Positions 5,368 through 11,175 of a stretch of 11,175 nucleotides of DNA are shown here, piece by piece. The DNA comes from Capillimicrobium sp035565675 (GTDB taxonomy: Bacteria > Actinomycetota > Thermoleophilia > Solirubrobacterales > Solirubrobacteraceae), in contig DATMSA010000166.1 of NCBI GenBank assembly GCA_035565675.1, positions 1 to 11,175 of the forward strand, written 5' to 3'. Numbering within the stretch: position 1 is the stretch's first letter; each line of letters begins with the position of its first letter. Below the pieces are notes generated by a model, which saw only the letters and a program-made list of their open reading frames with translations, made no database searches and was not told the DNA's origin. A program made the translations under genes and the position numbers.

Positions 5368-6783
5368 TCAGGGCTTGGGGTAGGCGCGGATCGGCGGGCC
5401 GTTGTGCGTGCGGCCGTCGGGCGCCGTCCACACGACCCGCCACGTGCGGCCCGCGCGGTTGCGCCCGGTGGAGCGGAAGTAGCCGAGCTCGTCGGTCTGC
5501 AGTGTCTTGAGCGTGCGCCACGAGCGCTTGCCGTCGCGCTGCTGCAGCGTCACCTCGGTGGGCCCGGTGGCCGGGCGGACCTTGCCCCAGAAGCGCACGC
5601 CGGTGCGCCCGGACTCCTGCACGACGAGCGGAAGGCGGAACCCGGCGTACGCCGGCTTGCGCTTGCCGTTGGCGCGCTCGAGACCGGACTCGAAGCCGGG
5701 GAACGCGCTGTCGGCCAGCGCGCCGCTGCCGCCCTTGGTGTCCTTCGGATCGTCGCGCAGCAGGTACTGGGAGAACGACGCCACGCGCGGGTTCTCGTAG
5801 GCGAGCTTCTCGCTGATCGCGTAGTACTCGGGCTGCTTGCGCAGCGGCACGCCGAGCAGCCGGTCGGGGTAGGACTGCACGCCGAACTCGTCGAGGTAGA
5901 TCGGCAGGCCGTCGTCGACGACGCCGGCGCGCGCGGCGAGCTGCAGCGCCCGGTTGAGCCGGCCGACGACGCCCATCGTCACGTCGTCGGGGTTCTCGGG
6001 CACGAAGAACGGACCCTGGCGCGTCGAGTAGGAGTGGTGGGCGTAGCCGTCGGCGGGCAGGTTCGTGCAGCGGCCCTTGCGCCGGTAGCTGCGATCGAGG
6101 CACAGCGACTGGCGCAGGAACGCCAGCGGCGCGACGACCTTGCCGGTGCCGCGCGGCGCGGTCTCCCCCATCAGCAGCGGGTCGCGCCCGTTGCCGGTCG
6201 CGCGCAGCGCCTTCCAGGCGGCGAGGAACAGCTTGCGGTAGATGCGCCCCGACGCCGGCCGCTTCTTCTTGTCGTACTGCGGCATCAGGAAGTCGGGGTG
6301 GTTGGGCTCGTTCCACACCGACCAGATCGACACCTGGTCGGCGTAGTGGCGGCCGACCGCGGTCATGAACGCCTCGAACTCCTTCGGGCGCGGCTTGGTG
6401 ACGTGGTCGCGGCGCGACTTCGTGGCCCAGCGCGGGACCGGGCCGGAAACGGTCAGCAGCACCTCCCAGCCGCGCTCCTTGGCCGCCGCCAGCAGCGCGT
6501 CGTACTCGCCCCACGCGTACACCGAGGGGTCGGTGAGGTCGACGGACGGCTTCGTGCGCGCGTTCGGGGACGGCGCCACGTTGTTCCACGTGAGGATCAC
6601 GCGCAGGCGGTCCACGCCCAGCTCCCCGATCTTGTCCATGGCGCCGGGACGGGTCGCCGGATCGAGGAGGTCGCGCGGGGCCTCGAACGTCATGAACTGG
6701 TCGCGGGCGGCGTCGGCGGCGGGGGCGGCCAGCGCGACGAGCGCGAGCGCCAGCGCGGCGACGCGGAGCGTCGGGCGGAGCAT
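5368..6783 (-). CDS. Secreted glycoside hydrolase-like TIM-barrel protein with C-terminal beta domain
   Basis: With ATG 6783 the protein has 471 residues and starts directly with a signal peptide (MLRPTLRVAALALALVALAA, cleavage near ADA/A26). Residues about 30-350 resemble clan A glycoside hydrolases such as the GH5/GH39 group. IWSVWNEPNHPDF supplies the acid/base Glu (E159) at the end of strand 4, and IYLDEFGVQS supplies the nucleophile Glu (E299) at the end of strand 7. DGYAHHSYS sits between them, where such enzymes place substrate-binding aromatic residues or histidines. C228 and C239 could form a disulfide. Residues about 385-471 look like a beta-rich accessory domain ending the protein, with no anchor. 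An in-frame GTG at 6852 would add 23 residues before the signal peptide and overlap the divergent kinase gene, so I prefer 6783. Retaining hydrolysis of a polysaccharide outside the cell is inferred; the substrate is unknown. Confidence 0.82.
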   Translation of the reverse strand: MLRPTLRVAALALALVALAAPAADAARDQFMTFEAPRDLLDPATRPGAMDKIGELGVDRLRVILTWNNVAPSPNARTKPSVDLTDPSVYAWGEYDALLAAAKERGWEVLLTVSGPVPRWATKSRRDHVTKPRPKEFEAFMTAVGRHYADQVSIWSVWNEPNHPDFLMPQYDKKKRPASGRIYRKLFLAAWKALRATGNGRDPLLMGETAPRGTGKVVAPLAFLRQSLCLDRSYRRKGRCTNLPADGYAHHSYSTRQGPFFVPENPDDVTMGVVGRLNRALQLAARAGVVDDGLPIYLDEFGVQSYPDRLLGVPLRKQPEYYAISEKLAYENPRVASFSQYLLRDDPKDTKGGSGALADSAFPGFESGLERANGKRKPAYAGFRLPLVVQESGRTGVRFWGKVRPATGPTEVTLQQRDGKRSWRTLKTLQTDELGYFRSTGRNRAGRTWRVVWTAPDGRTHNGPPIRAYPKP

Positions 6784-6843
6784 CTCGGTGTAGAACGCCG
6801 CGAGGGGCCCGAGGTTGCGCAGGGCGCGGTAGCGTCCCGGCCG
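6784..6843. promoter_or_regulatory. Divergent spacer with -10-like TAGCGT for the kinase gene
   Basis: This 60-base spacer separates the hydrolase and kinase starts. On the plus strand CGGTAGCGT (hexamer 6830-6835) lies 8 bases before ATG 6844, the TANNNT leaderless arrangement. TTGCGC at 6814-6819 is only 10 bases from it, too close for a -35. No comparable motif is seen for the hydrolase on the other strand. Confidence 0.45.
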
Positions 6844-7926
6844 ATGAGCCACGGGTCAGCGGTCGACGACGTCGTGCGCACGCACGCGGAGGCGGAGCGC
6901 AACGAGCGCGAGCCGCTCGTCGTCCTCGAGCCCCTGCGCGCGTTCCTCGACGAGCGCGGCATCGGGGCGGGCGACGTGGCGGTGCAGCCGATCGGCGAGG
7001 GCCATTCGAACGTGACGTACCTCGTGCGTCGCGAGGACGGGACCGAGGCGGTGCTGCGCCGCCCGCCGCGCGGGCCCCTGCCGCCCAGCGCCCACGACGT
7101 CATCCGCGAGGCGCGCCTGCTCGGCGCGCTGGGGCCGACGCCGGCGCGCGTCCCGGCGGTCCGCGCGGTGTGCGAGGACGCGGCCGTGATCGGGGCGCCG
7201 TTCTACGTGATGGAGAAGGTCGAGGGCCACGTCGTCACCGACACGCTGCCCGAGGCGCTCGACACGCCGCACGAGCGCCGCCGCATCGCCGAGGAGCTGA
7301 TCGACGCGCTCGTCGAGGTCCACGCGGTGGACTGGGAGGCGGCCGGCCTGACGGGGTTCGGCAAGCCGACCGGCTACCTCGAGCGCCAGCTCCGCCGCTT
7401 CTCCGGGCTGTGGGAGCACAACCGCACCCGCGAGCTGCCGGAGGTCGAGCGCGTCGGCCGCTGGCTGGCCGACCACCTGCCCGAGTCGCCGCCGGCGACG
7501 GTCGTGCACGGCGACTACCGGCTCGGCAACGTGATGGTGGCCCACGACGCGCCCGCCCGCGTGGTGGCGATCTTCGACTGGGAGATGGCCACGATCGGCG
7601 ACCCGCTGGCCGACCTCGGCTACCTGACGACGATGTGGATCGAGCCCGACGACCCGCCGATGCGCTTCGAGCTGTCGGCGGTCACGCGCCGCGAGGGGTT
7701 CCCGACCCGCGCGGAGCTGGTCGCCCGCTACGAGGAGCGCTCGGGCCGCGCGATGACCGACATCCGCTGGTACCAGACCCTGGCGATCTGGAAGGCGGTC
7801 GTGTTCATGGAGGGCAACTACCGCCGCGCGGTGTCGGGCACCACCGACGACCCGTACCTGAAGGCGTTCGGCGACGGGGTGGTCGAGCTGGCGCAGCGCG
7901 CCGAGGCGGTCGCGCGTGGCGGCTAG
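6844..7926 (+). CDS. APH-like phosphotransferase, ACAD10/ACAD11 kinase-domain type
   Basis: This 360-residue cytoplasmic kinase has the aminoglycoside phosphotransferase fold. In order it has a nucleotide-binding loop region IGEGHSNVTYLV (50-61), the AVLRRPPRG segment (69-77), FYVMEKVEGHV (120-130), the catalytic loop VVHGDYRLGNVM (220-231, Asp223 and Asn229), and the metal-binding IFDWEMATIGDPLADLGY (243-260, Asp245). These segments match the kinase domain of human ACAD10 and ACAD11 closely (VLRKKPPG, FYVMEHVQG, IHGDFRLDN, VLDWELSTIGHPLSDL), more than antibiotic kinases. In mammals that domain phosphorylates 4-hydroxyacyl-CoA before the dehydrogenase domain acts. A bacterial hydroxyacyl-CoA kinase role is therefore a good hypothesis, and drug resistance is unlikely. 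The next gene overlaps it by 11 bases and encodes an ACAD10-like HAD protein. The start is supported by TAGCGT 8 bases upstream. Confidence 0.9.
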   Translation: MSHGSAVDDVVRTHAEAERNEREPLVVLEPLRAFLDERGIGAGDVAVQPIGEGHSNVTYLVRREDGTEAVLRRPPRGPLPPSAHDVIREARLLGALGPTPARVPAVRAVCEDAAVIGAPFYVMEKVEGHVVTDTLPEALDTPHERRRIAEELIDALVEVHAVDWEAAGLTGFGKPTGYLERQLRRFSGLWEHNRTRELPEVERVGRWLADHLPESPPATVVHGDYRLGNVMVAHDAPARVVAIFDWEMATIGDPLADLGYLTTMWIEPDDPPMRFELSAVTRREGFPTRAELVARYEERSGRAMTDIRWYQTLAIWKAVVFMEGNYRRAVSGTTDDPYLKAFGDGVVELAQRAEAVARGG

Positions 7927-8530
7927 GGACGGGCTCCTGGTCGACTTCGGCGGCGTCCTGACCACGAGCGTGTTCGAGTCGTTCGCGGCGTTCTGCCGCG
8001 CCGAGGGGCTCGACGCCGGCACGCTGCGCGACGCGTTCCGCGCCGACCCGGCCGCGCGGCGGCTGCTGGAGGACCTCGAGACCGGGCGCATGGCGCCGGA
8101 CGCGTTCTCGGTCGCGCTGGGCCGGCGGCTCGGCCTGGACGACCACGCCGACCTCCCGCGGCGCCTGTTCGCGGGGATCCGCCCCGACGAGGCGATGATC
8201 GAGGCGGTCCGCCGCTTCCGCGCCGCCGGCGTGCGCACCGGGCTGGTCTCGAACTCCTGGGGCGACGCGGCCGCCTACGACCGCGCCCTGCTGGGCGAGC
8301 TGTTCGACGCGCTGGTGATCTCCAGCGAGGTCGGGCTGCGCAAGCCCGACCCGGCGATCTACGAGCTGGGCGCGCGGCGCATCGGCGTGCCGCCCGAGCG
8401 GTGCGTGTTCGTCGACGACCTCGGCGGCAACCTCAAGCCGGCCGGCGCGCTGGGCATGGCGACGGTGCGCCACGTGTCCGCCGACGAGACGATCGCGCGG
8501 CTCGAGGCGCTGCTCGGCGCCGGGCGCTAG
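7916..8530 (+). CDS. HAD-like hydrolase, soluble epoxide hydrolase N-domain / ACAD10 N-domain type
   Basis: This 204-residue HAD-fold protein starts at GTG 7916 inside the kinase gene (11-base overlap), preceded by GAGG 9 bases upstream, so translation is probably coupled. Motif I is LLVDFGGVLTTS: Asp10 is the nucleophile, but the second acid of the usual DxD is Gly12. Motif II is LVSNSWG (Ser112), motif III is LRKPDPAIYE (Lys143), and motif IV is CVFVDDLGGNLKPA (Asp167, Asp168). The VDDLGGNLKPA...LGM ending is typical of the sEH N-terminal/ACAD10 group. Loss of the motif I general acid makes a phosphomonoesterase like sEH uncertain; it may bind ligand, dephosphorylate slowly, or support the kinase. 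Its place next to an ACAD10-type kinase suggests a shared acyl-CoA phosphate pathway (inference). Its TAG stop is interlocked with that of the convergent response-regulator gene. Confidence 0.88.
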   Translation: MAARDGLLVDFGGVLTTSVFESFAAFCRAEGLDAGTLRDAFRADPAARRLLEDLETGRMAPDAFSVALGRRLGLDDHADLPRRLFAGIRPDEAMIEAVRRFRAAGVRTGLVSNSWGDAAAYDRALLGELFDALVISSEVGLRKPDPAIYELGARRIGVPPERCVFVDDLGGNLKPAGALGMATVRHVSADETIARLEALLGAGR

Positions 8531-9177
8531 ATCATCCGCCGCTGCGCCGCCCAGCGCGTGAGCTCGTGGCGGTTGGTGAGCTGCAGCTTGCGCAGCACGT
8601 TGGAGACGTGCGTCTCGACGGTCTTGACCGACAGGTGCAGGCGGCCGGCGATCTCCTTGTACGTGTAGCCGCGCGCGATCAGCAGCAGCACGTCCTGCTC
8701 GCGGGCGGTGAGCTGGTCGAGCTCGGGGTCGGCGGCCTGCGCCGCGGGCCCGCCGCCGCTGAACGCGTCGAGCACGAACCCGGCCAGCCACGGCGAGAAG
8801 ACGGCGTCGCCGTCGGCGACGCGGTGGATCGCGTCGACGAGGTCGGCGGGCGAGATCGACTTCGTGACGTACCCGCGCGCGCCGGCGCGGATCGTGGCGA
8901 TGACGTCCTCGGGCGCGTCGGAGACCGACAGGGCCAGGAAGCGCACGCCGGGTCGCTCGGCGTGGACGGGCGCGATCACCGCGTGGCCGCCGCCGTCGGG
9001 CAGGTGCACGTCGAGCAGCACCACGTCGGGGTCCTCGGCGCGGATGAGCGGCACGGCGGCCTCGATGGTCCCGGCCTCGCCGACGACCTGCACCGTCGGG
9101 CCGAGCCCGGCGCGCAGCCCGGCCCGGAAGATCTCGTGGTCGTCGACGATCACGACGCGGCGCAGCGGCACGTTCAT
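8527..9177 (-). CDS. NarL/LuxR-family response regulator
   Basis: This 216-residue DNA-binding regulator is the partner of the kinase encoded just upstream. The receiver domain (about 5-120) has VVIVDDHEIFRAGL with Asp12/Asp13, the phospho-acceptor Asp56 in VVLLDVHLP, Ser84, and Lys106 in GYVTKSISP. After a Gly/Ala linker, the LuxR-type helix-turn-helix (about 153-210) has QLTAREQDVLLLIARG, the YKEIAGRLHLSVKTVETHVS recognition region and LRKL. Its ATG overlaps the kinase TGA as ATGA, with a good GGAGG 10 bases upstream (9188-9192), so both are made together. It probably controls the envelope-stress operon and possibly its own promoter, which lies beyond the right edge. The gene converges on the HAD gene and shares the CTAG stop with it. 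All signalling residues are present. Confidence 0.95.
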   Translation of the reverse strand: MNVPLRRVVIVDDHEIFRAGLRAGLGPTVQVVGEAGTIEAAVPLIRAEDPDVVLLDVHLPDGGGHAVIAPVHAERPGVRFLALSVSDAPEDVIATIRAGARGYVTKSISPADLVDAIHRVADGDAVFSPWLAGFVLDAFSGGGPAAQAADPELDQLTAREQDVLLLIARGYTYKEIAGRLHLSVKTVETHVSNVLRKLQLTNRHELTRWAAQRRMI

Positions 9178-10346
9178 GGCCCGTCATCCTCCCGCGCCGC
9201 GCCCGCGCGCGGCAGCACGAGCTCGACCTCGGTGCCCTCGCCGGGCGCGGTGACGATCGTGGCGCGGCCGCCGGCCCGCGCCATCCGCCCGACGATCGAG
9301 TCGCGCACGCCGTGGCGGTCCGCGGCGACGCGCTCCAGGTCGAAGCCGGCGCCGCGGTCGCGCACGAACACCGACGCCTCGTCGTCGCCCACGCGCGCGA
9401 GGACGGAGATGCGGTCGACCCCGGCGTGGCGGCCGGCGTTCGTCATCGCCTCGCGCGCGGCCGCCGCCAGCTCGGCCAGGCCGTCGTCGAGCGGGCCGTC
9501 GCTGGGCTGCACGAGGTCGACGGCGACGCCGTAGTGCTCCTCCACGTCGGCCGCCGCCGCGCGCAGCGCGCTGGCCAGCGTGGCGGCGTCGCCGCCGCCC
9601 GCGGCCTCGCCCCCGTACAGCCACGCGCGCAGCTCGCGCTCCTGGCGGCGGGCGAGCGACTGCGCGCGCCGCGGGTCGTCGACGCGCTGGATGAGCGCCA
9701 GCGTCTGCAGCACCGAGTCGTGCAGGCGCGCGGCGACGTGCGCGCGCTCCTCGCTGCGGATGCGCTCGCGCCGCTCGGCCTCGGCCTCGGCGCGGGCGCG
9801 CGCCAGCCGCGGCCCGAGCAGCAGGCCCAGCCCGCCGGCCACGACCGCCCCGGCCACGATGGCCGACGACAGCTCGGCGACGTCGCTGCCGGCGGACAGG
9901 AACAGGTAGGCGCCGCCGGCCAGGAGCGCCAGGCCGCCGCCGTAGCGCGCCAGCTCGCGCAGCTGCGGGCGCTCCTCGGCGCCGCCGGCGATCACCTGGC
10001 GCCACACGAGCGCGACGCCGCCCGCGAGCAGCGCGGTCGGCAGGAGCACGCGCGGCGGGACGAGCAGGCCGCGCACGGCCAGCCCGCTGGTCGCCGCGCC
10101 GAGCAGGATCGCCACGCCCAGCGCCGTCGCGCGCCGGCCGGGCCACGGCCGCCGCGGGCCCGGCTCGGCGGGCAGGAGCAGCGCGAGCGCGCCGTAGGCG
10201 ACCAGGCCCAGCCCGCCGACGAGCACCAGGCCGGCGAACGCCAGGCGCACGAGCGTCGCGTCGACGCGGTATCCCCGCGCCACGCCGCCGCACACGCCCA
10301 GGAACAGGCGGTCGGCGGCGCTGCGCTGCAGGGCGGGCAGGTTCAC
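9174..10346 (-). CDS. PspC-domain membrane sensor histidine kinase (HisKA_3 type)
   Basis: This 390-residue inner-membrane kinase pairs with the NarL-type regulator. Residues about 6-62 form a PspC domain (LFLGVCGGVARGYRVDATLV plus a membrane helix). Further hydrophobic segments lie near 73-92, 98-117, 134-151 and 158-178. A charged coiled linker (180-200) leads to the dimerisation helix VAARLHDSVLQTLALIQ, with His209 the likely phosphorylation site. The ATPase domain has REAMTNAGRHAG (N box, Asn303), VRDRGAGFD (Asp330) and a glycine-rich APGEGTEVEL. There is no large extracellular sensor domain, so signals probably arrive through the membrane or from the PspC/toastrack partner upstream. The start is GTG 10346, whose GTGA overlaps the stop of the 51-residue gene; no Shine-Dalgarno site is evident, which fits coupling. 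The set resembles LiaS of LiaFSR. Trigger unknown. Confidence 0.92.
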   Translation of the reverse strand: MNLPALQRSAADRLFLGVCGGVARGYRVDATLVRLAFAGLVLVGGLGLVAYGALALLLPAEPGPRRPWPGRRATALGVAILLGAATSGLAVRGLLVPPRVLLPTALLAGGVALVWRQVIAGGAEERPQLRELARYGGGLALLAGGAYLFLSAGSDVAELSSAIVAGAVVAGGLGLLLGPRLARARAEAEAERRERIRSEERAHVAARLHDSVLQTLALIQRVDDPRRAQSLARRQERELRAWLYGGEAAGGGDAATLASALRAAAADVEEHYGVAVDLVQPSDGPLDDGLAELAAAAREAMTNAGRHAGVDRISVLARVGDDEASVFVRDRGAGFDLERVAADRHGVRDSIVGRMARAGGRATIVTAPGEGTEVELVLPRAGAAREDDGP

Positions 10347-10498
10347 CGCGGCCGCGTGCGGGCGACGATCACCAGGCCGGCGACCCCGAACGCGGCGACC
10401 GGCAGCGCGCCCGGCTCCATCGGCGCCGCGCCGGTGGCGTCGACGAGCGCGAGCGCCGCGAGCCCGGCGACGGCGACGCCGGCGAGCCGGTCACGCAT
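10343..10498 (-). CDS. Small two-helix membrane protein (51 residues) inside the PspC operon
   Basis: This small ORF runs ATG 10498 to TGA 10343 and encodes 51 residues. It starts MRDRLAGVAVAGLAALALVD, then has a short polar turn (ATGAAPMEPG), then ALPVAAFGVAGLVIVA, and ends RTRPR. That predicts two short membrane helices (about 5-20 and 32-46) with Arg-rich ends on the same, probably cytoplasmic, side. Its start overlaps the 3' end of the upstream gene by 8 bases (ATGCGTGA), and its stop overlaps the kinase GTG by 4 bases (GTGA). Without it the kinase would be separated from the upstream gene by 144 bases, unlike the other junctions, which argues that it is translated. I do not recognise a family. 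It could be a partner or negative regulator in the membrane signalling complex. Confidence 0.65.
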   Translation of the reverse strand: MRDRLAGVAVAGLAALALVDATGAAPMEPGALPVAAFGVAGLVIVARTRPR

Positions 10499-11175
10499 CG
10501 CGGATCACGTCGACGTCGCCGACGTCGACCTCGGCGTCGATCGCGAGCACCGGCGGCTCGCCCTCGCCCTTCGGCGGCCGCCGGGTGGGCTCCAGGTCCC
10601 CGCTGACGCCCGACTCGCCCACCGAGTCGACGCGCACCTCCGGGTCGACCCGGATCTGGATCTCGCCGAACCCGAGCCGCGCGACGAGCGGGGTGACGCC
10701 GTCGGGGAGCTCGACGCCGCGCAGGTCGATCTCCAGCAGCCCCATGCCGAGACGGTACTCGGGGGCGATCGCCGCGGCGCTCCGCGGGCGGTGCACCTCG
10801 TGGCCGACGCCGTCGTCGAGCTCGTCCTCGATCGCCACGACGCCGCCGGCGCCCAGCGCCAGCAGGATGCCGACGGCGAGCGTCGCGCCGGTGCCGCGGC
10901 GCCCGCCGGCGACCGCGGCGGTGACGCCGCACGCCAGCGCCGCCACGCCGAGCGCGATCGCGACCGCCTCGGCCGACCAGTCGACCAGGCCGGAGGCGCC
11001 GAGGACGATCCCGACGGCGCCGAGACCGAGCAGCACGCCGGCCGCGATCGGGAAGATCGAGGGGCCGCGCGGCGGCGGAGGGGGCGGCGCGGGCGGGCGC
11101 ATCTCGACCGTCGGCGGCGTGGAGCCGGACGGCGGCGGCGGCGCGGCGGGGCCGGGCGCGCGGGTCGGGGGCACG
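10491..11175 (-). CDS. Membrane protein with LiaF/toastrack-like C-terminal domain (5' end may lie beyond the edge)
   Basis: The reading frame is open to the right edge, so the start is not certain; the visible part is about 227 residues. A Pro-rich region (about 1-38) precedes three membrane helices (about 41-63, 68-90, 96-115). These are followed by a beta-rich domain (about 138-225) with GMGLLEIDLRGVELPDG, ARLGFGEIQIRVDPEV and AIDAEVDVGDVDVI. The repeated Gly-x-(G/L)-x-I-x-(I/V)-(D/R) strands are typical of the LiaF C-terminal or toastrack fold that follows PspC domains. Such proteins sit in the membrane and restrain or tune the neighbouring kinase. A PspC domain could lie in the missing N-terminal part. 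It is the first visible gene of the four-gene overlapping operon and overlaps the small membrane protein gene by 8 bases. The toastrack assignment is by pattern only. Confidence 0.72.
   Translation of the reverse strand, partial: VPPTRAPGPAAPPPPSGSTPPTVEMRPPAPPPPPPRGPSIFPIAAGVLLGLGAVGIVLGASGLVDWSAEAVAIALGVAALACGVTAAVAGGRRGTGATLAVGILLALGAGGVVAIEDELDDGVGHEVHRPRSAAAIAPEYRLGMGLLEIDLRGVELPDGVTPLVARLGFGEIQIRVDPEVRVDSVGESGVSGDLEPTRRPPKGEGEPPVLAIDAEVDVGDVDVIRDA

Noticed and set aside
6784..6852. GTG at 6852 as the start of the secreted hydrolase
   Set aside because: It would put 23 polar residues before the signal peptide and overlap the start of the divergent kinase gene. ATG 6783 begins right at the signal peptide.
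6844..7926. Aminoglycoside resistance kinase
   Set aside because: The sequence follows ACAD10/11-type kinases across several segments, and the gene is coupled to an ACAD10-like HAD gene, so antibiotic modification is unlikely.
8505..8575. Hairpin terminator between the HAD and response-regulator genes
   Set aside because: GC-rich partial repeats such as GCGCC/GGCGC are present but leave no proper loop, and there is no U-tract. Nothing better than background for such GC-rich DNA.

Overview
The window comes from a very GC-rich (about three quarters G+C by eye), gene-dense bacterial chromosome. The gene content suggests a high-GC actinobacterium, probably of the Thermoleophilia/Solirubrobacterales type: secreted beta-sandwich proteins with a Pro/Gly linker, a PspC-fused sensor kinase, ACAD10/11-like kinase genes and SD-poor starts. 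The lineage is an inference; no rRNA or other marker gene is present. There are twelve protein-coding genes, two of them cut by the window edges. I see no RNA genes, mobile elements or CRISPR arrays, and no gene-free stretch longer than about 85 bases.

Left (1-1371): the 5' end of an acyl-CoA dehydrogenase resembling glutaryl-CoA dehydrogenase runs leftward off the edge. It is divergent from a class III (CaiB/BaiF) CoA-transferase. Together they suggest glutarate activation followed by oxidative decarboxylation to crotonyl-CoA, controlled from a 41-base AT-rich spacer with a 7-base tandem repeat and a small palindrome.

Next (1337-3403, minus strand): a divergent Fpg/Nei-family DNA glycosylase with an abnormal zinc finger overlaps the CoA-transferase tail by 35 bases. 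Upstream of it is a secreted choice-of-anchor D/Ig-like protein. Divergent from that, at 3489-4847, is a CoA-disulfide-reductase-type flavoprotein. A SixA-type histidine phosphatase faces it convergently (4857-5330), and a secreted clan-A-like glycoside hydrolase lies upstream of SixA (5368-6783).

Middle right (6844-8530): an APH-like kinase and an sEH-N/ACAD10-like HAD protein overlap by 11 bases. They are the separate-gene counterpart of the first two domains of animal ACAD10, which suggests a role in acyl-CoA catabolism.

Right (8527-11175, minus strand): a tightly overlapping operon of four genes. In transcription order these are a membrane protein with a LiaF/toastrack-like C-terminal domain (cut by the edge), a 51-residue two-helix membrane protein, a PspC-domain histidine kinase and a NarL/LuxR-type response regulator. 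This is an envelope-stress system of the PspC/LiaFSR kind, and the 51-residue protein is its least understood part.

Across the window, five genes that open a transcription unit or follow a short gap carry TANNNT only 6-8 bases before the start codon, and four of these read GGTA(C/G)NNT. They have little or no Shine-Dalgarno sequence. This points to leaderless transcription as the main mode here and decides the start of the CoA-transferase (GTG at 208 rather than TTG at 199).
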